A stretch of 64,000 bases of DNA from Variovorax sp. PBS-H4 (GCF_901827205.1 NZ_LR594675.1:6070001-6134000); one strand, 5' to 3'. Shown: positions 34,905 through 44,947, counted from the first letter of the stretch. A program made the numbers and translations. Notes: generated by a model from the letters alone, not told the origin.

Positions 34905-36767
34905 TCAAAACCCGAAGCTCTCCCGAGGCGCTCCCTTCGCCCGCTCACACGCCTGCCGAAAATCGTAGGGCACCTCGTCTGCGCAATCGGGCCACTGGCC
35001 GCTGGCGAGCCAGAATTCCACCAATCCCAGTCGCGCGCACAACCCCGGGAAGCGTCGGTCGTTGCGCAGCTCGGGCATGCTGGCCTGGAACAGCAGCGCG
35101 GTACGGTAGCCGTCAGGGCCCATGATGTCGGCGCTGGTCCCCACAGGACCCAGGCGCGCGCCCTCGGCAGCACGGAACGCCTCGTCGACCAGGCCCAGGT
35201 GCGCGGCGTAGACCAGACGCGCCACGTCCACACCCCCGGTGATCATCACGTGCGCCTCGAATTCGCTGCGCCAGGCGCCGATGTGCTCAGGTGTCGGGTC
35301 GCGCTTGGCGCGGACAAAAGGGATGGTGTCCTGGAACTCGCGCAGCGGGCGCGTGGCCGCGAGCGCGAGCAGGCGATCGACCGCCGCCCAATCCTGCAGG
35401 AAGGCATGGGCCCGCAGCAAACTCGAGATCGGAAAGCTCATCTCGGGGATGCGCGCCACAAGGGCTTCGTACACGGGCACCGCCTCGGCGACCTGTCCCG
35501 TGGCCATGCGGGCCAGCGCCACCAGGTTGGCCGACATCGGATCGAGCATGTCCAGGCGGTAGATGCGTTCGGCCTCGTCGAGGCTGGCACGCAGGCGGCC
35601 GGTCAGGCGCAGCAGCCAGCTGATGTAACGCCGGCCGTCGCCCGAGCCGGGCGCCTGGCGCAGCCGTTCGAGGAAGCCCTCCGCCTGGATGAACCGGCCG
35701 AAGGGCGGCATCACGAAACATCGCGCGAGGAGCGCGTCGTTGTTCTGCGGATCGAGCGCCAGCGCATGCGAGGCCTCGCGAACCGCGTGCCCGGCGCTGG
35801 CTGCCCGCTCGGCAAATGGCAGGTACATGTGCAGGAAGCTGCGCACGTAGGCGAGCCTCCCCCACGCCTCCACGAAGTGAGGTGCGCGCTGCGTCACCAC
35901 CTCGAGCACGCCGACGCTGGTGCGCAGCTCGTCAGGGGCATAGGCTTTGGGGCTAGATCGCAGGTAAAGGTCGTAGAGCGCAGGATCGACTGAGCGCGTC
36001 GCAACACCGAAAAAGCCCTGGTCGAGTGCGCGCGCGATGCTTTCGGCGATGTCGTCCTGGACATCGAATATGCCTTCCAGCGCACGGTCATAGTGGTCGG
36101 ACCACAGCGTCGTACCGGACGCGGCCTCCATGAGATGGGCGCTGATGCGTACCTGGCCGGCCGCGCGGCGGATCGAGCCGTCGAGTACGTAGGCGCAATG
36201 AAGGCGTTGCGCCGCCTCGGCCTTTCGTTCGCCACGGAACTGGAAGCTCGTGGTGCGGCTGATCACCCGCAGCTGGGTGCCGCGCGCGAGGCGCTGAATG
36301 ATCTCTTCGCTGACACCATCGGAGAAGAACTGCATCTCCGGCTCGTTCGACAGGTTGTCGAAGGCGAGCACGGCGATCACGGGGCGCTCGCCCGCAGACG
36401 TCGGCTCGGCCGGCGAGGCGGGAGCGTCGTCGTCGAGCAGGGGCAACGTGAACCGGTAGCCGCGCCCCGCCACGGTGGCGATGGCGTCGGGCCCGAGAAT
36501 CTTGCGCAGCGACGAAATCTGCACGGTGAGGTTGTTCTCCTCGACGACCGTGTCAGGCCAGACCCGAGCCAGCAGCTCGTCCTTGGCGACCACGCGGTCG
36601 CGCAGCTCGATCAGCGCCAGAAGCAGGTCGAACGCGCGCCCACCGAGCGGAACCGGCTGGCCAAAGGCCAGCAGGCGGCGCTCGGCCGGCCGCACTTCGA
36701 ACCCCTTCGCCTTGAAGTCCAAGACCTGAGCGCCTCTCTTGCTTGTCGGGCCCGATTGTCGGGCCAT
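34905..36767 (-). CDS. Winged-helix regulator with TolB-like/TPR C-terminal region (CadC-like)
   Basis: A 620-residue regulator. Residues ~15-110 are an OmpR/PhoB-type winged helix (GGRAFDLLLALIELRDRVVAKDELL...NNLTVQISSLRKILG...GRGYRFT). After a Pro/Ala linker comes a TolB-N-like module (VIAVLAFDNLSNEPEMQFFSDGVSEEIIQ, ~130-260), then ~340 residues of helical TPR-like repeats. No membrane helix is obvious, so unlike CadC it may be cytoplasmic. The C-terminal ~480 residues are clearly paralogous to the cyclase-type protein at 38769-40916. It is divergent from the AmiC-like gene with a 117-base gap, making that gene a likely target. Confidence 0.9.
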   Translation of the reverse strand: MARQSGPTSKRGAQVLDFKAKGFEVRPAERRLLAFGQPVPLGGRAFDLLLALIELRDRVVAKDELLARVWPDTVVEENNLTVQISSLRKILGPDAIATVAGRGYRFTLPLLDDDAPASPAEPTSAGERPVIAVLAFDNLSNEPEMQFFSDGVSEEIIQRLARGTQLRVISRTTSFQFRGERKAEAAQRLHCAYVLDGSIRRAAGQVRISAHLMEAASGTTLWSDHYDRALEGIFDVQDDIAESIARALDQGFFGVATRSVDPALYDLYLRSSPKAYAPDELRTSVGVLEVVTQRAPHFVEAWGRLAYVRSFLHMYLPFAERAASAGHAVREASHALALDPQNNDALLARCFVMPPFGRFIQAEGFLERLRQAPGSGDGRRYISWLLRLTGRLRASLDEAERIYRLDMLDPMSANLVALARMATGQVAEAVPVYEALVARIPEMSFPISSLLRAHAFLQDWAAVDRLLALAATRPLREFQDTIPFVRAKRDPTPEHIGAWRSEFEAHVMITGGVDVARLVYAAHLGLVDEAFRAAEGARLGPVGTSADIMGPDGYRTALLFQASMPELRNDRRFPGLCARLGLVEFWLASGQWPDCADEVPYDFRQACERAKGAPRESFGF

Positions 36768-36884
36768 GCGCGGGGCTTTAGCAACGTTTCACATCGCTTA
36801 AAGACGCCGCCGACCCCCGGCGCGCACAGTGCCTGCACCCCCATGACAGGGCCATACCCTCCACCATCCGCAAGGAGATCCATC

Positions 36885-37997
36885 GTGAGCCAAGCATCCA
36901 TCAAGGTCGGCCTCGTCACCGACCAGACCGGCCCGCTGTCCTTCCTCGGCATTGCCAACGCCAACCTCGCCCGGCTGGTGGTCGACGAAATCAACGCCGG
37001 CGGCGGTCTGCTCGGGCGACCGATCGAGCTGATCACGGAAGACAGCGCCACCGATGACCAGGTGGCCGCCGTCAAGGCCGCCAAGCTGGTCCAGCGCGAT
37101 CGGGTCGATGTGATCTTCGGCGGCATCTACAGCTCCACCCGCCAAGCGATCAAGGGCCCGGCCGTCGTGCAGGGGAAGAAGCTCTACATCTACCCGGAGC
37201 AGTACGAGGGCGAGGAGAGTGACCCGCTCATCTTCTGCACCGGCCCGGTGCCGGCGCAACAGGTTGATTCGCTGATCCCCTGGTTGATGAAGCACACCGA
37301 TGCCCGCAGCTTCTATCTCCCCTCTGCGGACTACATCTGGCCGCACGTGATGAACAAGCGAGTGCGTGCCGCGGTCGCCGCGCACGGCGGCTCGATCGTC
37401 GGCGAAGAGTACTTCCCTGTCGATCAGGAGGACTACCGCAGCACGGTCGACAAGATCATGTCCAGCGGCGCGCAGGTGGTCTTCAACACGACGGTGCCGC
37501 CCGGCGTGGCGCCGTTCCTGCAGCAGCTGTACGAGGTCGGCTTCACGAAGCGCGCTGGCCGGATCGTGTGCCCGTACTTCGAGGAGAACTTTGCGAGCTT
37601 GCTGCCGCCCGAGCATGTCGAGGGGCTCTACAGCTGCCTGGACTACTACCAGGCCGTGAGCGACCCGTTCAGCATGGCGCTGCTGCGCCGCTACGACGAG
37701 CGGTTTCCGGGCAGCGCAAAGTTCACAGCGGGCAGCGCCAGCACGGGCCTGTATCGCGGGCTGAAGCTCTGGGAGGCGGCCGTGCAAGAGGCCGGCACGC
37801 TGGACCAGGCGGCAGTGATCCGCGCGCTCGACCACGCGCGCATCGCAGAAGGACCGGGCGGGGGCGCCGAAATGGTGCCCGGCCAGCATCACCTGCGGCT
37901 TACGATGTACATCGGCCAGGTGCGGTCGGGGCAGATGAAGGTCATCGAGAACCTCGGCGTGATAGATCCCAACGAGCGCGTACAGGGCGCGCAATGA
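36885..37997 (+). CDS. AmiC/UrtA-like substrate-binding protein without signal peptide
   Basis: A 370-residue type I periplasmic-binding-fold protein of the amide/urea branch: IKVGLVTDQTGPLSFLGIAN at the N-terminus, RDRVDVIFGGIYSSTRQAI (~80), YIYPEQYEGEESDPLIFCTGP (first half of lobe 2). The GTG at 36885 is favoured by AAGGAG seven bases upstream; an ATG at 36843 would add 14 residues (PYPPPSARRSIV) that still do not make a signal peptide. Without export it would work in the cytoplasm, as Pseudomonas AmiC does as an amide sensor. No permease or ATPase genes are adjacent. A GST gene follows on the same strand. Confidence 0.87.
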   Translation: MSQASIKVGLVTDQTGPLSFLGIANANLARLVVDEINAGGGLLGRPIELITEDSATDDQVAAVKAAKLVQRDRVDVIFGGIYSSTRQAIKGPAVVQGKKLYIYPEQYEGEESDPLIFCTGPVPAQQVDSLIPWLMKHTDARSFYLPSADYIWPHVMNKRVRAAVAAHGGSIVGEEYFPVDQEDYRSTVDKIMSSGAQVVFNTTVPPGVAPFLQQLYEVGFTKRAGRIVCPYFEENFASLLPPEHVEGLYSCLDYYQAVSDPFSMALLRRYDERFPGSAKFTAGSASTGLYRGLKLWEAAVQEAGTLDQAAVIRALDHARIAEGPGGGAEMVPGQHHLRLTMYIGQVRSGQMKVIENLGVIDPNERVQGAQ

Positions 37998-38075
37998 GCC
38001 AAGCGCGGCCGCTCCGAAGGGGCTCGCACCGCAGTGCGCAGCACGGAGCTTGTCTGATGAACCAGGAGACCTGAG

Positions 38076-38750
38076 ATGAAGCTCTACTACCACCCCGTTT
38101 CCACCGCGAGCCGGCCCGTGCTGCTCTTTGCTGCGGAGACCGGTATCGATCTCGACCTGAAGCTGGTCGATATTTTCAAGGGCGAGCACCTGCAGCCCGC
38201 GTATCGTGCGCTCAACCCGAATGCGCTGGTGCCGATGCTGGAGGACGGTGATTTCTGCCTCACCGAGAGCTCGGCGATCCTGAAATACCTGGCCGACAAG
38301 ATCGACTCGCCGCTGTACCCGAAGGGCCTGCAGCAGCGGGCCCGCGTCAACGAACGCATGGACTGGTTCAACACCCAACTGAGCCGCGACTACTGCTTCG
38401 GCCTGGTGTTCGCGCAGCTGCTGCCGCACCACAAGCGGCGCAGCGACGAGGCGCAGGCCGGCACGGTGCAGTGGGGCCAGGAGCGCTCGAAGGTGTGGTT
38501 GCAAGTCCTCAACGACCACATCCTCGGCCCCGGGCACAACTACGTGTGCGGCGATGCGATCAGCATCGCGGACCATTTCGGCGCCGGACTGCTCACCTTG
38601 GGCGAGGTGATCGGTTGCGAATTCACTGACTATCCGTACGTGCAGGGCTGGCTGGCGCGCATCAAGGCGCTGAAGAGCTGGAAGTCGGTGAACGCCACGT
38701 TCGACGGGGTCGCCGCCGCGCACAAGGGCGAGTCGTTCGTGACCGTGTGA
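38076..38750 (+). CDS. Glutathione S-transferase family protein
   Basis: A 224-residue GST: thioredoxin-like N-terminal domain (MKLYYHPVSTASRPVLLFA, then NPNALVPMLEDGDFCLTESSAIL with the cis-Pro and glutathione-binding Glu-Ser) and an all-helical C-terminal domain with AISIADHFGAGLL. The Ser in STASRP is the likely catalytic residue region, as in theta-type enzymes. CAGGAGACC just upstream is the ribosome site. It follows the AmiC-like gene by 78 bases and converges with the cyclase-type regulator. Confidence 0.92.
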   Translation: MKLYYHPVSTASRPVLLFAAETGIDLDLKLVDIFKGEHLQPAYRALNPNALVPMLEDGDFCLTESSAILKYLADKIDSPLYPKGLQQRARVNERMDWFNTQLSRDYCFGLVFAQLLPHHKRRSDEAQAGTVQWGQERSKVWLQVLNDHILGPGHNYVCGDAISIADHFGAGLLTLGEVIGCEFTDYPYVQGWLARIKALKSWKSVNATFDGVAAAHKGESFVTV

Positions 38751-38768
38751 AGCGACGGACGCGGGCGC

Positions 38769-40916
38769 TCAGAAGCCAAAGTCTTCTTTTGGCACGGCCC
38801 GTGCCTGTTCGCACGCGCGCTGGAAGTCGTAGGGCACTTCGCTCGCGCAGTCGGGCCACTTGCCGCTCGTGAGCCAGAACTCGACGAGTCCGAGCCGCGC
38901 GCACAAGGGCGCGAAACGCCGGTCATTCCGCAGTTCGGGCATGCTGGCCTGGAACAGCAGCGCCGTGCGGTAGCCGTCCGGCCCCATGATGTCGTCGACA
39001 CGGCCGGCCGGCCCGAGGCGTGCGGCGTCGGCGGCGTCGTAAGCCTCGTTCACCAGGCCCAGGTGGGCCGCGTACACGAGGCGTGACACGTCGACCCGGC
39101 CCGTCCGGCGAACATGCGCCCCGAGCTCTTCGCGCCACGCACCGATGTGCGCGGGCGAGGGGTCGCGCTTGGCACGGATGAACGGCAGCCCGTCCTGGAA
39201 CTCGCGCAGCTGGCGCTGCTCGGCCAGCGCAAGCAGCCGGTCCACCGCGGCCCAATCGTGCTGGAACGCATGGGCTCGCATCAAGCTGGCCACCGGGAAG
39301 CTCATCGTGGGCATGCGCTCTACCAGTTCCTCGAACATCGGAATCGCTTCGGCAATATCGCCGGCCGCCATGCGAGCGAGGGCGAGGAGGTTGGCGGACA
39401 TCGGATCCAGGATATCGAGCCGATAGGCATGTTCGGTAGCCGCCAGCGCCTCACGCATCCAGCCGAAGTGGCGCAGGGCCCAGCCGGTGTAGCGCTGCCC
39501 GTCGCCACTGCCAGGCGCGCGGCGCAGACGAACGAGTGCGGCATCGGCCTCGACGAAGTGCCCGAACGGCGCAATCACGAAGTACTGCGCGGCCAGGGCG
39601 TCGAGGTTCTGGGGATCGAGCGACAGCGCGCGCTCGGCTTCGCGGTTCACCTGTGCCGCGATGGCCGCGCGTTCGGCAAATGGTTGGTAGAAGCGCAGGA
39701 AGGCGCGCAGATAGGCCAGCCGCCCCCATGCCGCGGCGAACTGCGGTGCACGCGCAGTCACCAGTTCCAGCACCCCGACGTGCGTGCGAAGTTCGTCCGG
39801 CGCGAAGCCCTTGGGCCTCGATCGGAGATAGAGGTCATACACGGCCGGCTCCAGGGTCGGTGCCGGCGACCTGGCGAACGCCTGATCGAGTGCGCGGGCG
39901 ATGTTCTCGGAGATCTCGTCCTGCACGGCGAAGATGTCTTCCAGCCCGCGGTCGAAGCGTTCCGACCATAGCGTGGTCTGTGATGCGGCCTCCATCAGGT
40001 GCGCGCTGATCCGTACACGCGCCGCTGCGCGGCGGATCGAGCCGTCGAGCACGTGGGTGCAATGCAAGGCGTTCGCCGCCTCGGCCTTGCGATCGCCGCG
40101 GAACTGGAAGCTCGACGTGCGGCCGATCACCTTGAGCTGGCTGCCACGCAATACGCGCTGAATGATCTCCTCGCTGACGCCGTCGGAGAAGAACTGCATC
40201 TCGGGGTCGTTGGACATGTTGTCGAACGCGAGCACGGCGAGCAGCGGCCCGGCGGACGGCGACGATTTGGTGGCCTGGCCGACCCGCTGCGCCTTCTCCG
40301 CGGTTTCAGGCGGCGTCAGCGCGTCAGCGCCAGGGGCCGCCACTTCGCAGACCTCCACCGGGTCGTCGACGCCGGCCATCCGGTAGGGCCCATGCACGGC
40401 CCATCGCAGCGCGGCCTCGTCGGCATGGCCGACCGCACCCCGGCGCGCGAAGTCGTAGGCTGTGCGCGTCATGAGGATGCGCCCCTGGTCGGCAAGCGAC
40501 ATTACGCGCGCGGCGATCGCCTTGGCCAGGCCCTCGACTTCCAGGGGCTTGGCGCCTCTCGCGATGTCGGCGGCCGCGTTCTCGCGCAGCACCACCTCGC
40601 CGAGATGAATGCCCACGCGCGAGGCGAGGGAAGTCTTCCATTCGGCACCGAGTTCGAGCAGCTGCATCTGGTAGGCGAGCGCGAAGCGCACCGCCTCGAC
40701 GGGCCGCTCGAACAGCAGGAGGAAACCGTCGCTCTTGTCGATCTCGCGCCCGCCATGGGCAACGAGAAGATCACGCGCGATGCGGTCGTGGCGCGCCATC
40801 AACTCGGCCGCAGCGGCGTCGCCCAGGCGCTCGATCAGGTGGGTGCTGGCCACGAGGTCGCACAGCAGCAGCGCGCGAATCGCTGGGGAGGATGGGCCGG
40901 GTGCGAGAGTGGGCAT
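38769..40916 (-). CDS. Adenylate/guanylate-cyclase-domain protein with TolB-like/TPR region
   Basis: A 715-residue protein. Residues ~10-190 are a class III nucleotidyl cyclase homology domain (LLLCDLVASTHLIERLGD, EIDKSDGFLLLFE, RVGIHLGEVVL, AKAIAARVMSLADQGRILM). The first metal-binding Asp is present, but the Gly-Asp hairpin is altered and the transition-state Asn position is Ala, so activity is doubtful. The rest (TolB-like VLAFDNMSNDPEMQFFSDGVSEEIIQ and TPR-like repeats to the end) is paralogous to the winged-helix regulator at 34905-36767. The ATG at 40916 is preferred to a GTG at 40964, which lacks domain support. Confidence 0.87.
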   Translation of the reverse strand: MPTLAPGPSSPAIRALLLCDLVASTHLIERLGDAAAAELMARHDRIARDLLVAHGGREIDKSDGFLLLFERPVEAVRFALAYQMQLLELGAEWKTSLASRVGIHLGEVVLRENAAADIARGAKPLEVEGLAKAIAARVMSLADQGRILMTRTAYDFARRGAVGHADEAALRWAVHGPYRMAGVDDPVEVCEVAAPGADALTPPETAEKAQRVGQATKSSPSAGPLLAVLAFDNMSNDPEMQFFSDGVSEEIIQRVLRGSQLKVIGRTSSFQFRGDRKAEAANALHCTHVLDGSIRRAAARVRISAHLMEAASQTTLWSERFDRGLEDIFAVQDEISENIARALDQAFARSPAPTLEPAVYDLYLRSRPKGFAPDELRTHVGVLELVTARAPQFAAAWGRLAYLRAFLRFYQPFAERAAIAAQVNREAERALSLDPQNLDALAAQYFVIAPFGHFVEADAALVRLRRAPGSGDGQRYTGWALRHFGWMREALAATEHAYRLDILDPMSANLLALARMAAGDIAEAIPMFEELVERMPTMSFPVASLMRAHAFQHDWAAVDRLLALAEQRQLREFQDGLPFIRAKRDPSPAHIGAWREELGAHVRRTGRVDVSRLVYAAHLGLVNEAYDAADAARLGPAGRVDDIMGPDGYRTALLFQASMPELRNDRRFAPLCARLGLVEFWLTSGKWPDCASEVPYDFQRACEQARAVPKEDFGF

Positions 40917-41042
40917 GCGGAGTCCCTCGAACGAGACCACCGCGCGGTAGCCGCGTGAGGGCACATCATCGCACGGGGGAAGCCTGCCGGGTCATCAGCG
41001 CATGGTCATTGAGGGCGATTCGACGTGCGAGTCAGGTGTCTG

Positions 41043-42491
41043 TCAGGCCTGGCTGCGCTCGTTGGCGTCGAAGCGCAGGCTGAAGCGTGCGCCGGGCGGT
41101 TGCCGGCCGGGGTGTGCGTCTTCCAGGACCACCGTCGCATAGTGCTGCCGCGCAATCTCCAGCACGATCGGCAGGCCCAGGCCGGAGCCGTCGGCTTCGT
41201 TGCCGAGCACGCGGTAGAAGGGTTGGAACACCAGCTCGCGTTCGCTCTCGGCGATGCCGGGCCCGTTGTCCTCCACCTGCAGCACGATGATGCGGCCAAA
41301 GGGGTCGCCCAGCACACGCGCGGTGATGACGCCCGGGCGCCCGGGCACCGAGGGTGTGTAGTTGATCGCGTTGTCCACGAGGTTACGCACCAGTTCCTTG
41401 AGCAGCGTGGGGTTGCCTTCCAGCACCACGCCCGGCGCGCCTGCCTCCGCTCCGTCGTAGCCCAGGTCGATGCGCTTCTCGATGGCGCGCGGCACGGCCT
41501 CGCGGATCACCTCGATGGTGAGCTTCGCCAAATCGCAAGGCTGGCGCGCCACGGCCGCGCCGCTGCCCTCTGCGCGCGCCAGCGACAGCAGCTGGTTCAC
41601 CGTGTGGGTCGCGCGCACGCTGGCCCGGCCGATCTGCTTGAGCGACTGCTTGAGCTCGTCGGCATTGGCCCCCTCGCGCTGCGCCAGGTCGGCTTGCATG
41701 CGCAGCCCTGCGAGTGGGGTCTTGAGCTGGTGCGCTGCATCGGCCAGGAAGCGCTTCTGCGTGCCAATGGATTCGTTGAGCTTGTTCAGTAGCTCGTTGA
41801 CCGACAGCACCAGCGGGACCACCTCGAGCGGCACCGAGGACTCGTCCAGCGGGCTCAGGTCCCCGGGGCGGCGTTCGCGGATACGCGCCTCGATCACCGA
41901 CAGCGGCTTGATGCCGCGCACCAGGGCCAGCCAGATCAGCAGCACCGCCAGCGGAAGGATCGCGAACTGCGGCAGCAGCACGCCCTTGATGATCTCGGTG
42001 GCAAGCACTGATTGCTTCTCGCGCGTCTCGGCCAGCTGCAGCAGGGCCGGTGGCGCGTCGCTGGTGCTGCCGGCGATCCACAGCGAAGCCACGCGCACCG
42101 GCTGGCCGTGGATGTCTCCGTCGTGCAGGTAGACCACGCCTGGCGCAGGCAGGTCGTCGGTGTTCGGTTGCGGCAGATCGGGCTCTCCGGCGAGCAGCCG
42201 GCCATCCCCGTCCTGCAGCTGGAAGTACACGTGATCCGCATCGTGCGCACGCAGGATCTCGCGCGCTGAAGGGGGCAGCACGAAGTGCTCGGCATGCTGC
42301 GACGCATCGACCAGCTTGGCCAGCGCGTGGATGTTGTATTGGAGCGTGCGGTCGAAGGGCGCGTTGGCGATGCCCTGCGCCACCAGCCAGGTCACGCCGA
42401 TGCTGACCGGTACCAGCAGCAGGAGCGGCGTGAGCATCCAATCGAGGATCTCGCCGAAGAGGGAGCGCTGCGCGCGTTGGAAAAGCTTCAC
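41043..42491 (-). CDS. tctE: Sensor histidine kinase, TctE type
   Basis: A 482-residue inner-membrane kinase: helix at ~residues 20-42 (MLTPLLLLVPVSIGVTWLV), periplasmic 2CSK-type sensor domain, second helix ~168-190 (ILPLAVLLIWLALVRGI). Then come the phospho-acceptor motif FLADAAHQLKTPLAGL, N-box LVRNLVDNAINYTP, and a G-box near the end (GSGLGLPIVLEIARQ). This is the TctE/QseC group, typically sensing di- or tricarboxylates to control a tct transporter. The start is taken as GTG 42491, 25 bases after tctD, with AAGG upstream. No tctCBA genes are in the window. Confidence 0.9.
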   Translation of the reverse strand: MKLFQRAQRSLFGEILDWMLTPLLLLVPVSIGVTWLVAQGIANAPFDRTLQYNIHALAKLVDASQHAEHFVLPPSAREILRAHDADHVYFQLQDGDGRLLAGEPDLPQPNTDDLPAPGVVYLHDGDIHGQPVRVASLWIAGSTSDAPPALLQLAETREKQSVLATEIIKGVLLPQFAILPLAVLLIWLALVRGIKPLSVIEARIRERRPGDLSPLDESSVPLEVVPLVLSVNELLNKLNESIGTQKRFLADAAHQLKTPLAGLRMQADLAQREGANADELKQSLKQIGRASVRATHTVNQLLSLARAEGSGAAVARQPCDLAKLTIEVIREAVPRAIEKRIDLGYDGAEAGAPGVVLEGNPTLLKELVRNLVDNAINYTPSVPGRPGVITARVLGDPFGRIIVLQVEDNGPGIAESERELVFQPFYRVLGNEADGSGLGLPIVLEIARQHYATVVLEDAHPGRQPPGARFSLRFDANERSQA

Positions 42492-42516
42492 CGAGCGCCT
42501 TGGAAAGGAAAACGGA

Positions 42517-43188
<672 letters not shown>

Positions 43189-43245
43189 GCCGTCTCCAGA
43201 CATGGCGGGCTTGCGCGCGCCGCCGGACGTCTCCCCCACAGGATT

Positions 43246-43731
43246 TTAGGCGGCTGCATAGGCTTCGAGCCCAATGGAAACCACCGTGGCAATTTCGTCT
43301 CCGACGCTGGCGCGGAACTCGCGTTCGGCCTGCGCCACCGCCTTGCGGAAGGCCTCGAGCCAGGCAAGGCCGTCGGCAGTGAACAGCACGCGACGCGCCC
43401 GGGCATCGTGCGCGTCTGGACTCCGCGTCACCAGGCCCCAGGCCTCGCACTGGTCGACCAGCTTGCCCATCGCCTGCTTGGTCATGCCTGCGCGCACGGC
43501 GAGTTCGGTCAGCCGCGAGCCCTCGCGTGCCAGATGGCGCGTGATGTGGATGTGGGCAGCGCTCACCTGCGCGCGCGCTGCAAGGTTGGACAAGGCGAGC
43601 GGCACGTCGGCGTCGTGCGCCATGAGGGCGAGCACCCGTTCGTCGAAGCGGCGCATGGCATGGCCCAGCAGGCGCCCCAGATGCGTCTGGCGCCAGGTGT
43701 CGGGTTCGATCGGGAATGCAGGGGACGTCAC
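43246..43731 (-). CDS. MarR family transcriptional regulator
   Basis: A 161-residue MarR-type regulator, GTG start at 43731. The winged helix lies in residues ~50-120 (VSAAHIHITRHLAREGSRLTELAVRAGMTKQAMGKLVDQCEAWGLVTRSP, then ARARRVLFTADGLAWLE). It is divergent from recA and lies just upstream of tctD on the same strand (57-base gap). Ligand and targets are unknown. Confidence 0.85.
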   Translation of the reverse strand: MTSPAFPIEPDTWRQTHLGRLLGHAMRRFDERVLALMAHDADVPLALSNLAARAQVSAAHIHITRHLAREGSRLTELAVRAGMTKQAMGKLVDQCEAWGLVTRSPDAHDARARRVLFTADGLAWLEAFRKAVAQAEREFRASVGDEIATVVSIGLEAYAAA

Positions 43732-43798
43732 CGGCTGTCAATAGTAAGCCAAACTGACCAAAAAATAGCCTTATTTGAACTCATCGACCTCTACACTA

Positions 43799-43831
43799 CT
43801 GTTCAGGCATCCAGGCTGTCATTAAAAGCAG
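43799..43831 (+). promoter_or_regulatory. Two tandem candidate LexA (SOS) boxes upstream of recA
   Basis: CTGT-N8-CCAG at 43799-43814 and CTGT-N8-GCAG at 43816-43831, each one base away from the CTGT-N8-ACAG consensus. The second has an AT-rich core and overlaps a possible -35 (CTGTCA, 43816-43821) with TAAATA about 16 bases downstream. Position 50-80 bases before the recA start is as expected for LexA control. Confidence 0.55.
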
Positions 43832-43879
43832 CTTGAATAAATACCTCTACAAACCATTGATCCTCCAGGAGATTTCCAC

Positions 43880-44947
43880 ATGGACGCACTCGTCAAAGGC
43901 AGCAGCATCTCGGTCGCAGGCAGCGAAAAAGCCAAGGCCCTTCAGGCCGCCCTGGCCCAGATTGAAAAGCAGTTCGGCAAGGGCACCATCATGCGGCTGG
44001 GCGAAGGCGAGGCGCTGGAGGACATCCAGGTGGTCTCCACCGGCTCGTTGGGCCTGGACATCGCACTGGGCGTCGGCGGCCTCCCGCGTGGCCGCGTGAT
44101 CGAGATCTACGGGCCGGAATCCTCGGGTAAGACCACGCTCACGCTGCAGGTCATCGCCCAGATGCAGAAACAAGCCGGCACCTGCGCCTTCGTCGATGCC
44201 GAGCACGCGCTGGACGTTCAGTACGCGCAGAAGCTGGGCGTGAACCTGTCCGACCTGCTGATCAGCCAGCCCGACACCGGCGAGCAGGCTCTGGAGATCG
44301 TCGATTCGCTGGTGCGCTCGGGAGCGGTCGACCTGATCGTCGTCGACTCGGTGGCCGCGCTCACGCCCAAGGCTGAAATCGAGGGCGAAATGGGCGATTC
44401 GCTGCCCGGACTGCAGGCGCGTCTCATGAGCCAGGCGCTGCGCAAGCTCACCGCCACCATCAAGAAGACCAACTGCATGGTCATCTTCATCAACCAGATC
44501 CGCATGAAGATCGGCGTGATGTTCGGCTCACCCGAGACCACCACCGGCGGAAATGCGCTGAAGTTCTACGCCTCGGTGCGCCTGGACATTCGCCGCATCG
44601 GCACCATCAAGAAGGGCGACGAGGCGATCGGCAACGAGACCAAGGTCAAGGTGGTGAAGAACAAGGTCTCGCCGCCCTTCAAGACGGCCGAGTTCGACAT
44701 CCTGTTCGGCGAGGGCATCAGCCGCGAGGGCGAAATCATCGACATGGGCGTGACCGCCAAGATCGTTGACAAATCGGGCGCCTGGTACGCCTACAACGGC
44801 GAGAAGATCGGGCAAGGCCGGGACAACGCGCGCGAGTTCCTGCGCGAGAACCCGACGCTTTCGCGAGAAATCGAAAACAAGGTACGCGAATCGCTAGGTA
44901 TTCCGCTCTTGCCCGAGGACGCGGGCGAAGGCACAACCGGGGCTTGA
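43880..44947 (+). CDS. recA: Recombinase RecA
   Basis: A 355-residue RecA: Walker A GPESSGKTT (~residue 75), Walker B LIVVDSVAALTPKAEIEGE, L2 loop with NQIRMKIGVMFGSPETTTGGNAL, and the usual acidic C-terminus. It forms filaments on single-stranded DNA, catalyses strand exchange and triggers LexA cleavage. CAGGAG precedes the ATG. recX follows 9 bases after the stop codon, and candidate LexA boxes lie upstream. Confidence 0.99.
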   Translation: MDALVKGSSISVAGSEKAKALQAALAQIEKQFGKGTIMRLGEGEALEDIQVVSTGSLGLDIALGVGGLPRGRVIEIYGPESSGKTTLTLQVIAQMQKQAGTCAFVDAEHALDVQYAQKLGVNLSDLLISQPDTGEQALEIVDSLVRSGAVDLIVVDSVAALTPKAEIEGEMGDSLPGLQARLMSQALRKLTATIKKTNCMVIFINQIRMKIGVMFGSPETTTGGNALKFYASVRLDIRRIGTIKKGDEAIGNETKVKVVKNKVSPPFKTAEFDILFGEGISREGEIIDMGVTAKIVDKSGAWYAYNGEKIGQGRDNAREFLRENPTLSREIENKVRESLGIPLLPEDAGEGTTGA

